From an uncultured Paludibaculum sp. (lineage in GTDB: Bacteria; Acidobacteriota; Terriglobia; Bryobacterales; Bryobacteraceae): a stretch of DNA of 64,000 nucleotides. A program made the position numbers and the translations under genes. Under the pieces are notes generated by a model, which searched no databases, was not told the DNA's origin, and was given only the letters and a program-made list of their open reading frames with translations. The stretch spans positions 1,364,001 through 1,428,000 of the forward strand of contig NZ_OY762269.1 in the NCBI RefSeq assembly GCF_963665245.1, in the 5' to 3' direction. Of the stretch, positions 1-8,389 are shown piece by piece (the first letter of the stretch is position 1; each line of letters begins with the position of its first letter).

Positions 1-197
1 CCTTGCCCGGAATGACCTTGAAACATATCCCCGTGCCGCCGCCCGCCATCACCCCCCGGGTGGACTACCAATACTTTAGTGTGGATAAAGCAGGGCCCTG
101 CTGGGAACACATTGTCCAATCCCGTCAGGTGGGCGTTTACGTGCCCGGTGAATTGCCCGATCCTGAGATTGAGTTGCTGGTTGTACTGGAGTCATAA
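1..197 (+). CDS. tssK: TssK, T6SS baseplate subunit (C-terminal fragment)
   Basis: Only the last 64 codons are present; the gene enters from the left edge, with its first complete codon at position 3, and stops at TAA 195-197. The residues match the conserved end of TssK: a PVPP segment, then YQYFSVDKAGPCWE, then VPGELPDPEIELLVVL. TssK trimers link the baseplate (TssE/F/G) to the TssJLM membrane complex. The next gene, tssL, starts 30 bp downstream in the same direction, which is a usual tssK-tssL order. The apparent TTG at position 3 is an internal Leu codon, not a start. TssJ, normally just upstream, would lie outside the window. Confidence 0.85.
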   Translation, partial: LPGMTLKHIPVPPPAITPRVDYQYFSVDKAGPCWEHIVQSRQVGVYVPGELPDPEIELLVVLES

Positions 198-227
198 AGA
201 AGGAGCCGGAGCCCCGTCAGAACCAAT

Positions 228-950
228 ATGAGCCCAACGTCTACGGCAGTCCCCCCAGCGAATACCCCGCCACAGCGGCGCACCGAGAATCTCGCTTTGG
301 TGTTCCAGGAGATGTTCACTGCGGTGGTGCGTCTCCGCTCGAACCGCCAGGCGGTGAACGACGCCGAGTCCTTCCGCAATCAGGTTCGTCAGGCCATCCG
401 GCAAGCCGACCAGGAGGGTCGCAAGCTGGGCTACACCGAGGAGGATATCCGGCTGGGCACTTTCGCCGTGGTGGCATTCCTGGACGAATCAGTTCTCAAC
501 CTGCAGAATCCCGTATTCGCTGACTGGGTACGCAAGCCGATGCAGGAGGAGTTGTTCGGACGGCACACTGCCGGTGAGATCTTCTTCGAACAATTGCAGC
601 ACCTGTTGGGGCGGAGGGAAACCGCTGAACTGGCTGACCTTCTCGAGGTGTACCAGCTTTGCCTGCTCCTCGGCTTTGTGGGCCGCTACTCCATCAGCGG
701 CCGGGGCGATCTCCGAGCGATCATCGACGCGGTGAATGACAAGATTCGGCGCATCCGCAAGCCTCGTGGAGAGATCTCGCCGGCGTGGCAGGTGCCGGAG
801 CAGCGTTTCATTCAAGGGGGAATCGACCCCTGGGTGAAGCGGCTTCAGTGGGTGGCTCTCGGCTCTGGCATTCTGGTACTACTACTGTTCGTGATCTACA
901 GGGTTATGTTGGGCTCGGGGCTGACTTCGCTCCAGGGTCTGGTGCGCTGA
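228..950 (+). CDS. tssL: TssL, DotU/IcmH-family T6SS inner-membrane protein
   Basis: 240 residues, typical of the short form of TssL with no OmpA-like peptidoglycan-binding extension. The body is the helical cytoplasmic DotU domain (about residues 20-190), including the segment FAVVAFLDESVLN. One hydrophobic helix near residues 206-228 anchors the C-terminus in the inner membrane. TssL is an inner-membrane component of the TssJLM complex. It sits between tssK and tssM, 7 bp before tssM, so co-transcription is likely. A weak purine-rich stretch (AAGAAGGAG near 198-206) is far upstream of this ATG, so the start is probable but not proven. Confidence 0.92.
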   Translation: MSPTSTAVPPANTPPQRRTENLALVFQEMFTAVVRLRSNRQAVNDAESFRNQVRQAIRQADQEGRKLGYTEEDIRLGTFAVVAFLDESVLNLQNPVFADWVRKPMQEELFGRHTAGEIFFEQLQHLLGRRETAELADLLEVYQLCLLLGFVGRYSISGRGDLRAIIDAVNDKIRRIRKPRGEISPAWQVPEQRFIQGGIDPWVKRLQWVALGSGILVLLLFVIYRVMLGSGLTSLQGLVR

Positions 951-957
951 GGCCATC

Positions 958-3900
958 ATGCTTCCGACTTCCTACTACTTCATCGCCGCCATCGGCATGG
1001 TCTCTTATCTTGTCCTGACTTGGTTTCTCGTCGACCTGCTGAAACTACCTTCGTCCACGGTCTGGATTGCCCGCATCCTGATCTCCGCCCTCGGACTTCT
1101 TGCCGGTGGTTTGTTGCTCTGGTGGAAGGCGCGGCGCGGTGCGACAGCGTCCGGCGGGGCCGGGGCACCGCTGCCGTCGCAATCCGAAGAGATGGATCCG
1201 CTGTTCCGGGATGCCGAAGCCCGGCTTGCGGCTTCCACACTCGGCCATGACGCCAAGGTCGGGACGCTGCCAGTTATTTTGGGCATCGGCGACACGGGTT
1301 CAGCCAAGACTTCCACGTTTGTGAATTGTGGGGCGGAGCCGGAACTTATCGGCGGACACGTCTACCAGGAAGGCTACATTGTCCCCACGCGATCGGTGAA
1401 CCTCTGGTTTGCCCGCAACGCCGTTATGGTGGAGGCCGGCGGGCAGGTATACTCCGACGGGAACCGCTGGAACGCGCTGCTGCAGCGGCTTCGCGCCGGC
1501 CGGCTTCACTCGCTGTTCGCCAGGAAGCAGCAGGCGCCCCGCTCCGCAGTGGTCTTCTTCGACGCGGAGGCGTTCCTAAAACCAGGGGCTCAGGAAAATG
1601 CCACTATCGTCGCGCGGCGATTGAATGCCCGGTTGGGCGAAGTCAGCCGCGCGCTGGGTGTCCAGCTGCCGGTGTACGTCATCTTCACCCGGTGCGATCG
1701 CATCCCCTTCTTCGCGGAATTTGTCGGCAATTTTTCTGAGGACGAGGCCCGCCAGGTTGTGGGCGCCACCGTGCCCTTGGCCATCAACGCACGGGCCGGA
1801 GTGTACGCCGAAGAAGAGATCGGCCGGCTGACATCGGCATTCCACGACATCTTCCTCGGCCTGGCCGATCAGCGGCCGGCTCAGCTCGCACGGGAAGCCA
1901 ACGCCCAAAGATTGCCCGGCGTCTATGAGTTTCCTCGGGAGTTCCGCAAGATTCGGGCCCTGGCGGTTCAGTTCATGGTGGATCTCTGCCGCCCCAGCCA
2001 GTTGCAGACCAGCCCGTACTTGCGCGGATTCTACTTCTCCGGCGTGCGGCCCGTCGAAGTTCGTGAGGTGGTACAGTCGCCACGGATGCAGGAAGGCGCT
2101 GCGCACTCTTCCGGTGCGACGGGCATTTTTGGCCTCCACGGCGAAAAGGATAATCCCGCCGAGCAACCCAGACAAAGCGTGCAGACGCGCCGTGTGCCGC
2201 AATGGGTGTTCCTCAGCCGGCTGTTCAACGAAGTGATCCTGCGCGATCAGGCAGCGTTCCAAACGAGCGCGCAGAGTGTGGGCTCGAACAGTACGCGGCG
2301 CTTACTGCTGGCGGCGGCGGCAGGGCTGGCACTGATTCTCGGAATCGGCTGGACCACCTCCTACTTCGCCAACCGTGGCTTGCAGAACCAGGTTTCCGAG
2401 GCCGTGTCGGGCATCGGAACGGTCTCTGGGGGAGGGCAGGAACTGGCCCCGCTGGACGCACTGAAACGCCTGGATTCCCTGCGCGAAAACGCCGAGATGC
2501 TCTCGCGCTACAGCCGGGAAGGCGCGCCCTGGCACATGCGCTGGGGCCTGTATACCGGGGACGACCTCCTGCCAACGGTCCGCCGTCTGTACTTCAGCCG
2601 GTTCAGTCAGTTGATGTTTGGCGGCACGCAGGCCGCGCTGCTGGATCACCTCCGGAGGTTGCCCTCCAGTCCGGGGCCCACAGACGAGTACTCCTACACG
2701 TACGACACTTTGAAGGCGTACCTTGTCACGACTTCGCATCACGACAAGAGCACCAAGCTGTTTCTTTCCCCATTGCTACTCAAGAGGTGGGCGGGTGACC
2801 GGACGGTGGATGCCGACCGGCGTCTGTTGGCGCAAAAGCAGTTCGACTTCTATAGCGACGAATTGAAGTTCGCCAATCCGTTCAGCTCGGAGAACGACAC
2901 TTTGGCCATCGAGCGGGCGCGGAAGTTCCTGGCGCAGTTCGCCGCAACCGAGCGCATCTATCAGTTCATGTTGGCCGAGGCCAGCCGGCGCAACCCGGCC
3001 GCCAACTACAACCGGCAGTACGCCGGGTCGGCCCAGGTGATCCTGAACGGCAAGGATGTGGCGGGCGCCTTCACACGAGAGGGCTGGGTGTTCATGCAGG
3101 ACGCCATCAGGAACTTCGAGCGCTTCTTTGCCGGGGAAGAATGGGTTCTGGGATCCCAGACCTCCGCGGCTCTGGACCGGGCGAAGATCGAACCGGAACT
3201 GCTGGCCCGCTACCAGTCGGACTTCATCGGGAACTGGAGGGAATACCTCAAGAACTCCACCGTCCTGCGTTACGCCAGTGTGGAGGACGCCGCTCGCAAG
3301 TTGGGCCTGATGTCCAACAACACGTCGTACCTGCTCGCGCTCTTCTGCCTGGCCAGCGTCAACACTTCCGCGGCGACGAACCCCGACGTGAAGTCAGCGT
3401 TCCAGCCCGTGCAGTTTGTGACGCCGCCGGCCTGTCCCGATCGTTACATTGACGCCGCGAACCAGAACTACATGAACAGCCTGGTCGCGCTGCAGGCGTC
3501 GTTGGAGCAGGTGGTTCGAGCCAGGAATCCCAATGATCCCTCGGTTGGCGCCACTTTGCAGGATGCCTCCCGGGCCAAGACGGCCGCGCGGCAGGTCGCC
3601 CAGAGTTTCCGAATCGACAAGGAAGGCCACGTCGAGCAGATGGTCCAGAAGCTGATGGAGGATCCCATCACCTATGTGGAAGCACTGCTCGGCCGCCTGG
3701 GGCCAGGTCAGATCAACGCCGAGGCCAGCAGGTTCTGCGCCGACTTCCGGGGCGTCGTCAACAAGTACCCGTTCAACACGGCGTCGCAGACGGACGCGTC
3801 TCTGGAAGAGATCAACACGGTGTTCCGGCCTGGCAGCGGTTCGCTCTGGATGTTCTATGAGCAGACCTTGAAGAAGCACATGGTCCGCCAGGGATCGCAG

Positions 3901-4443
3901 TTTGTGTCCGGCGGCGGCGACTCCAACATCCGGATGACGCCGGCTTTTCTGAGATTCTTCAATCGCGCGGCTGCCTTTAGCGACGCTCTGTACCGTGGCG
4001 GCGGGTCGCAGGATCCGCAGCTCAGCTACACTCTCAAATCTCTTCCCGCTGAGGGGATCCAGAGCCTGAGCCTCACTTTGGACGGCCAGTCTCTGAAGTC
4101 CACCAGTGCGGGTGGCCAACAGTCTTCCTTCCAATGGCCCGGTCTCCGGGCGAGAGAAGCGCGCTTGGCGGGCAGCCTCGGAGGTACGGAGCTGGGCTTC
4201 CTCAGCTACAACGGTCTCTGGGCCGTGTTCCGCTTCTTCGGCGATGCCGACAAGTGGCAAGCCTCGGGCAGCGGGTACAACTTTGAATGGGTCCCGCGCC
4301 AGGGCCAGTCCGGTCAGCCCATGACCTTGTCCACTGGCAAGCCACTGACCGTCCGGTACTTCCTGGATATGGGCACCACCGCGCCCATCTTTCAAAAGAA
4401 TTATCTGTCCGGGTTCCAGTGCGTGAGTCAAGCCGCCCAGTAA
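958..4443 (+). CDS. tssM: TssM, IcmF-family T6SS membrane-complex ATPase-like protein
   Basis: 1161 residues, the usual TssM size. Two hydrophobic helices lie at about residues 5-27 and 36-56, followed by the cytoplasmic IcmF NTPase-like domain and a third membrane helix near 449-467. The large remainder is the periplasmic part that contacts TssJ and the outer membrane. The P-loop reads GDTGSAKTS (residues 111-119), with Ala where the consensus has the last Gly before Lys. Whether it binds nucleotide is unclear; several TssM homologues work with imperfect Walker motifs. It follows tssL by 7 bp. The 122-bp gap to tssB contains a hairpin, listed separately. Confidence 0.93.
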   Translation: MLPTSYYFIAAIGMVSYLVLTWFLVDLLKLPSSTVWIARILISALGLLAGGLLLWWKARRGATASGGAGAPLPSQSEEMDPLFRDAEARLAASTLGHDAKVGTLPVILGIGDTGSAKTSTFVNCGAEPELIGGHVYQEGYIVPTRSVNLWFARNAVMVEAGGQVYSDGNRWNALLQRLRAGRLHSLFARKQQAPRSAVVFFDAEAFLKPGAQENATIVARRLNARLGEVSRALGVQLPVYVIFTRCDRIPFFAEFVGNFSEDEARQVVGATVPLAINARAGVYAEEEIGRLTSAFHDIFLGLADQRPAQLAREANAQRLPGVYEFPREFRKIRALAVQFMVDLCRPSQLQTSPYLRGFYFSGVRPVEVREVVQSPRMQEGAAHSSGATGIFGLHGEKDNPAEQPRQSVQTRRVPQWVFLSRLFNEVILRDQAAFQTSAQSVGSNSTRRLLLAAAAGLALILGIGWTTSYFANRGLQNQVSEAVSGIGTVSGGGQELAPLDALKRLDSLRENAEMLSRYSREGAPWHMRWGLYTGDDLLPTVRRLYFSRFSQLMFGGTQAALLDHLRRLPSSPGPTDEYSYTYDTLKAYLVTTSHHDKSTKLFLSPLLLKRWAGDRTVDADRRLLAQKQFDFYSDELKFANPFSSENDTLAIERARKFLAQFAATERIYQFMLAEASRRNPAANYNRQYAGSAQVILNGKDVAGAFTREGWVFMQDAIRNFERFFAGEEWVLGSQTSAALDRAKIEPELLARYQSDFIGNWREYLKNSTVLRYASVEDAARKLGLMSNNTSYLLALFCLASVNTSAATNPDVKSAFQPVQFVTPPACPDRYIDAANQNYMNSLVALQASLEQVVRARNPNDPSVGATLQDASRAKTAARQVAQSFRIDKEGHVEQMVQKLMEDPITYVEALLGRLGPGQINAEASRFCADFRGVVNKYPFNTASQTDASLEEINTVFRPGSGSLWMFYEQTLKKHMVRQGSQFVSGGGDSNIRMTPAFLRFFNRAAAFSDALYRGGGSQDPQLSYTLKSLPAEGIQSLSLTLDGQSLKSTSAGGQQSSFQWPGLRAREARLAGSLGGTELGFLSYNGLWAVFRFFGDADKWQASGSGYNFEWVPRQGQSGQPMTLSTGKPLTVRYFLDMGTTAPIFQKNYLSGFQCVSQAAQ

Positions 4444-4524
4444 TTGCGCTTGATCCATTGAAGCGGCACAGAGTGGGTTCCTGACTCCCGTCGGGAAGCG
4501 CTTCAGGTCAAGCCACAGTTCGAA

Positions 4525-4548
4525 GCGAGCCTACTAGGGGAGGCTCGC
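4525..4548 (+). promoter_or_regulatory. Intergenic hairpin between tssM and tssB
   Basis: A perfect 8-bp inverted repeat, GCGAGCCT and AGGCTCGC, encloses an 8-nt loop. It lies 17 bp before the tssB ATG and just before its ribosome-binding purines (GGACGGAGG). No U-run follows, so it does not look like a standard terminator. An mRNA processing or stability element separating the tssKLM message from the highly expressed sheath and tube genes is possible; that is inference. Confidence 0.4.
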
Positions 4549-4565
4549 CTGGACGGAGGAACATC

Positions 4566-5093
4566 ATGCCAAGAGAGAGTGTCCATGCGAAGTTGGAGCG
4601 CGTGCGCCCGCCGCGTGTCCATGTGACTTACAACGTTGAGGTTGGTGACGCTGTCGAGATCAAAGAGATCCCGTTTGTGATGGGGGTCCTAGGTGATTTC
4701 AGCGGTCAACCCGAAGAGCCGCTGCCACGCATCAGGGAACGGCGCTTCGTCGAGGTGACACCCGACAACTTCGATGGCGTTCTGGCCAGCATGAAGCCTC
4801 GCGTGGCCTTCACTGTGGAGAACAAGCTCAGCGATGATCCCAATGCCGGCAAGATCGGTGTGGACCTGCGCTTCTCCAGCATTGAGGACTTCGAACCCGA
4901 GAAGGTGGCCCGCCAGGTGAACCCCCTGCGAGAGTTGCTCGAACTCCGCACCAAGCTCAGCGATCTGCGCGGCACTCTGCAAGGCAACGAGAAGTTGGAG
5001 AAACTGCTCCAGGACGTTCTCGGGAATTCCGAGAAGATGCAGCAGATCAAGGCGGAGATGGACGGCGGCGAGGGGGGCGAATCCAATGGCTAA
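4566..5093 (+). CDS. tssB: TssB (VipA), small contractile-sheath subunit
   Basis: 175 residues, the normal TssB length. Family segments visible are the N-terminal HVTYNVEVGDAVEIKEIPFVMGVLGD-type strand region (about residues 20-45), the RRFVEVTPDNFD motif, and the C-terminal helices rich in Leu and Glu (about 115-165). TssB pairs with TssC to form the cytoplasmic sheath whose contraction drives secretion. A good Shine-Dalgarno sequence (GGAGG, 4556-4560) precedes the ATG. Its end overlaps the tssC start by 8 bp, which suggests coupled translation and balanced amounts of the two sheath proteins. Confidence 0.95.
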   Translation: MPRESVHAKLERVRPPRVHVTYNVEVGDAVEIKEIPFVMGVLGDFSGQPEEPLPRIRERRFVEVTPDNFDGVLASMKPRVAFTVENKLSDDPNAGKIGVDLRFSSIEDFEPEKVARQVNPLRELLELRTKLSDLRGTLQGNEKLEKLLQDVLGNSEKMQQIKAEMDGGEGGESNG

Positions 5094-6585
5094 GGCGAGA
5101 ATGGTGGCGCCGGCCGAGGCGCAGAATGTCACGGTAGAGAAGGTCAAACAACCCGGTCTACTCGATCAGATCGTGGATCAAGGGCGCCTAGCCCGCGATC
5201 CGGCCCAACGGCAGTGGGGTAAGTCGCTGGTGAGCGAGTTCGTCAACCAGATTCTGCAGGGCGAGATGACGGTGTCGCACGATCTGGAGGCGATGATCAA
5301 TCAGCGCATCTCGCAGATCGATCATCTGCTCTCCCTGCAGTTGAACGAGATTCTGCATCACGAGAAGTTCCAGCAGTTGGAATCCACCTGGCGCGGATTG
5401 CGCTATCTGTTGGACCAGTCCGAAACGGGCACGCAGCTCAAGATCAAGATTCTGAACGCCGGCAAGAAGGAACTTCTGCGCGACCTCCAGCGTGTGCCCG
5501 AGTTCGATCAGAGCCAGACGTTCAAGAAAGTGTACGAGCAGGAGTTCGGCGTATTCGGCGGCGAGCCGTTCGGCGCCATGATCGGCGACTACTACTTCGG
5601 ACGCGGTCCGGAGGACATCGAGTTGCTGGAACGCATGTCGCAGGTGGCCGCGGCGGCCCACGCGCCTTTCATCTCGGCCGCTTCGCCGGAGCTGTTGAAC
5701 ATCGAGGACTTCACCCAGCTCGACAATCCTCGCGACTTGGCCAAGGTGTTCGACACGACAGACTATGCCCGCTGGAAGGGCTTCCGCATGAATGAGGACT
5801 CACGCTATGTCTGCCTCACCATGCCGCGCGTTCTGATGCGTGTCCCCTACGGCAGGGAAACGAAACCCGTCGATGAGTTTGCCTACGAGGAGAACGTGGA
5901 CGGTCTCACGCATAGCCGCTATTTATGGGGCAATGCCGCCTACGCTCTCGGAACCAAGATGACACAGGCGTTCGCGCGTTATGGCTGGTGCGCGGCCATT
6001 CGTGGCGTGGAAGGCGGCGGCCTGGTGGAGGGCCTGCCAGTGCATACCTTCTCGACGGACGATGGCGACACAGTGATGAAGTGCCCTACCGAGACGATCA
6101 TCACGGATCGCCGCGAGAAGGAACTGGCGGACCTCGGCTTCGCGCCGTTGGTCCATTGCAAGGGTACTGACTACGCAGCGTTCTTCAGCGTGCAGACCTG
6201 TCAGAAACCCAAGCTGTACGACAAGCCGGAAGCCAACGCCAATGCACGGCTTTCCGCGCAACTGCCGTACCTCATGGCGGTCAGCCGGTTTGCGCACTAT
6301 CTGAAGTCGATGATGCGGGACAAGATCGGAAGCTTCACTTCGCGGGCAGAATGCGAGATGTTCCTGAGCAACTGGATCGCGAATTATGTCACTTCGGACG
6401 ATACTGCCTCGGCAGCGGTCAAGTCCAAGTACCCGCTCCGTGAGGCGCGGGTGGAAGTGGCCGAGGTGCCCGGCAAAGCGGGTGCGTATAAAGCGGTGGC
6501 GTTCCTGAGGCCGCACTTCCAACTGGACGAGCTGAGTGTATCTCTCCGGCTGGTGGCTGATCTGCCTCAATCGGCGCGCAAGTAG
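5086..6585 (+). CDS. tssC: TssC (VipB), large contractile-sheath subunit
   Basis: 499 residues, the expected TssC size. Conserved stretches include the HHEKFQQLESTWRGL region near residues 86-100, FGAMIGDYYF near 161-170, and the C-terminal strand that exchanges with TssB. TssC and TssB build the helical sheath around the Hcp tube; ClpV later disassembles it. The ATG lies inside the 3' end of tssB (8-bp overlap). The next gene, hcp, follows after 45 bp with its own AGGAGG-like site (about 6618-6624). Confidence 0.96.
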   Translation: MAKARMVAPAEAQNVTVEKVKQPGLLDQIVDQGRLARDPAQRQWGKSLVSEFVNQILQGEMTVSHDLEAMINQRISQIDHLLSLQLNEILHHEKFQQLESTWRGLRYLLDQSETGTQLKIKILNAGKKELLRDLQRVPEFDQSQTFKKVYEQEFGVFGGEPFGAMIGDYYFGRGPEDIELLERMSQVAAAAHAPFISAASPELLNIEDFTQLDNPRDLAKVFDTTDYARWKGFRMNEDSRYVCLTMPRVLMRVPYGRETKPVDEFAYEENVDGLTHSRYLWGNAAYALGTKMTQAFARYGWCAAIRGVEGGGLVEGLPVHTFSTDDGDTVMKCPTETIITDRREKELADLGFAPLVHCKGTDYAAFFSVQTCQKPKLYDKPEANANARLSAQLPYLMAVSRFAHYLKSMMRDKIGSFTSRAECEMFLSNWIANYVTSDDTASAAVKSKYPLREARVEVAEVPGKAGAYKAVAFLRPHFQLDELSVSLRLVADLPQSARK

Positions 6586-6630
6586 GCAGCGCGCTGGACA
6601 CAACGGGGATTCAAACAGGAGGAATGGACT

Positions 6631-7107
6631 ATGTCTGCGGTTTGGCATCTCAAGATTCCAAATATTGAGGGCGAGAGCGAGATCCAAGGCTACCTGAACC
6701 AGATCCAGGTTCTTAGCTTTAGCTGGGGCGGCAGCAACACGGCGGGTGTCTATGGCTCGGGCAGCAGCCACGGCGGCAGCCAGATCCAGGAGTTCCAGTT
6801 CGCCAAGAAGGTGGACTCTGGCACGCCCAAGCTCTTCGCGCATTGCGCGAGCGGCAAGCACATCACGGAGGCGACCCTGACCGGAACAAGATCTGGAACG
6901 ACAGGGGGGCGCGAGGAGTACATCAAGTACGTCTTTACTGACTTGATCCTCTCTTCCATCAACTGGTCGGCCGGCTCCGACCAGCCGTCAGAGAGCATCA
7001 GCTTCAATTTCGGCAAGGTCGAGTTCCAGTACTTCCAAATCGAGGGCGGCAAGAAGACCGACCAGGTGTTAGGTGGTTGGGACATTCAGCGGAACGTGGC
7101 GCGATAG
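6631..7107 (+). CDS. hcp: Hcp (TssD), T6SS inner-tube protein, copy 1
   Basis: 158 residues, standard Hcp size with no effector extension. Typical features are an opening strand with a VWHLKIPNIEGES-like sequence, the SFSWGGSN segment near residues 30-37, a KKVDSGTPKLF stretch, and a C-terminal segment ending GGWDIQRNV. Hcp hexamers stack into the tube that the sheath propels. The gene has a strong ribosome-binding site (AGGAGG before the ATG). It is followed 12 bp later by a second, divergent hcp gene. Confidence 0.95.
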   Translation: MSAVWHLKIPNIEGESEIQGYLNQIQVLSFSWGGSNTAGVYGSGSSHGGSQIQEFQFAKKVDSGTPKLFAHCASGKHITEATLTGTRSGTTGGREEYIKYVFTDLILSSINWSAGSDQPSESISFNFGKVEFQYFQIEGGKKTDQVLGGWDIQRNVAR

Positions 7108-7119
7108 GGGGCTTGAGTT

Positions 7120-7629
7120 ATGGCAGATACTCCTCATCTACTTCAAGTGGAAGGCATCAAGGGCGAGTGTAACGAATCGAAGTACACCACCTGGATCAAC
7201 ATCGAGTCGTTCTCTTGGGGCATCTCGAACGAGGTGACGACCAAGGGCACGGCCAGAAGCGCCGGCGTGCCTGATTTTGCCTCCTTCACGGTCACCAAAC
7301 CAACCGACAAGGCCAGCCCGAAGCTGTTTCTCGCCTGCTCCAGCGGCCAGCACTTCAAGTCGGCCAAGGTCGTCTTCCGGCGCATGGGCAAGGCCGTGAC
7401 AGCCGGCCAGGGCTCGGCGCTAGAGGAGTTTTTCGAATGGACTTTCGGCGATGTGATGGTCAGCAGCTATCAGAACGGCGGGTCCGATCAGGCGTCGGCG
7501 AGTGAGAGCGTATCTTTCAGCGTGGCTTCGGCCTCCCTGAATTACTTCGTCATGAAGAACGGACAGCGCACTGGTGGCGTGATGGCCGGTTACGACATTC
7601 GAAAGGTCTCGGAGAGCATTTCCACCTAG
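7120..7629 (+). CDS. hcp: Hcp (TssD), T6SS inner-tube protein, copy 2
   Basis: 169 residues, the same fold family as the preceding gene: VEGIKGECN at the start, IESFSWGISN near residues 28-37, KPTDKASPKLF, and a closing AGYDIRK. By eye it clearly differs from copy 1 in sequence, so it is not a recent duplication. Possible roles are a mixed tube, a second tube type, or a chaperone for other effectors; none can be chosen from sequence. A UUCG-loop hairpin follows its stop codon and may set its mRNA apart from the tagJ-tssA genes. Confidence 0.95.
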   Translation: MADTPHLLQVEGIKGECNESKYTTWINIESFSWGISNEVTTKGTARSAGVPDFASFTVTKPTDKASPKLFLACSSGQHFKSAKVVFRRMGKAVTAGQGSALEEFFEWTFGDVMVSSYQNGGSDQASASESVSFSVASASLNYFVMKNGQRTGGVMAGYDIRKVSESIST

Positions 7630-7630
7630 C

Positions 7631-7646
7631 GTTGCGTTCGCGCAAC
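7631..7646 (+). promoter_or_regulatory. UUCG tetraloop hairpin after the hcp pair
   Basis: GTTGCG, then TTCG, then CGCAAC: a perfect 6-bp stem with the extra-stable UUCG tetraloop, 2 bp after the stop of hcp copy 2 and 18 bp before the tagJ ATG. No U-run follows. Such hairpins often protect an upstream message from 3' exonucleases. Here this could keep hcp transcripts in excess over the baseplate genes. The structure is seen; the role is inferred. Confidence 0.5.
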
Positions 7647-7663
7647 ATAGGGAGAGGCTCACC

Positions 7664-8389
7664 ATGACCCCTCATCAACTCTTCAAGGAAGGGAAGCTGA
7701 CCGAGGCGATCGACGCCTTGGTCAACTTCCTTCGCGACAATCCCGGCAACGCGCAACAGCGCACGTTCCTCTTCGAGTTGCTGTGCTTTGCCGGCGAATA
7801 TGACCGCGCCGACAAACACCTCGATCTTCTGGCCGGCGGTACACACGACCGTCAGATGGGCGCCATGCTCATGCGCGCCGCTGTGCAGACTGCCAGAACC
7901 CGCGACGACATGTTCGCCAACGGGGAGGTTGCGCCCGCCGAGGTTGGAGCGCCCATCGCTGGAGTTCTGAACGGCAAACCCTTTCAATCGATCCTGGACG
8001 CCGACCCGCGAGTTGGCCCGCGCCTGGAAGTGTTCGCGGCCGGTAACTATCTGATGCTGCCGCTCGTACACATTGCTGAACTCGACATGGAGCCGCCCAA
8101 ACGGCTCAGGGACCTTCTTTGGGCGCCCGCGCACCTTCGCTGCGGCGCCGGCTTCGGCGGTGGACAGGACCTCGGCGACGTGATGCTACCTGCGCTGTCT
8201 CCCCTTTCCAGCCGGCATCCCGATGATCTCGTTCGCTTGGGCCGTGCTTCTTCCTGGGAGTCGGACGGATCCATGGAAATGCTGTTCGGTCAGAAACTGC
8301 TGCTCGTGGATGGCGAAGAGGTTCCGTTTCTGGAGGTCCGTAATCTGACGATCACCGCGCCGTCCGGAGAAGCAGATGCCGTTACGTGA
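7664..8389 (+). CDS. tagJ: TagJ, ImpE/SciE-family T6SS accessory protein
   Basis: 241 residues. The N-terminus (LFKEGKLTEAIDALVNFLRDNP, split here as LFKEGKLTEAI and VNFLRDNP) and the middle motif RVGPRLEVFAAGNY-LPL are hallmarks of the ImpE family. The N-terminal half is TPR-like helical. In Pseudomonas, TagJ binds the TssB N-terminus and modulates ClpV action, though it is dispensable in some systems. A GGGAGAGG site precedes the ATG. Its 3' end overlaps tssA by 14 bp, so the two are translationally coupled. Confidence 0.9.
   Translation: MTPHQLFKEGKLTEAIDALVNFLRDNPGNAQQRTFLFELLCFAGEYDRADKHLDLLAGGTHDRQMGAMLMRAAVQTARTRDDMFANGEVAPAEVGAPIAGVLNGKPFQSILDADPRVGPRLEVFAAGNYLMLPLVHIAELDMEPPKRLRDLLWAPAHLRCGAGFGGGQDLGDVMLPALSPLSSRHPDDLVRLGRASSWESDGSMEMLFGQKLLLVDGEEVPFLEVRNLTITAPSGEADAVT

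Noticed and set aside
3394..4458. Minus-strand open frame of 354 codons antisense to tssM
   Set aside because: Low-information sequence opposite a well-supported gene, with no ribosome-binding site of note.
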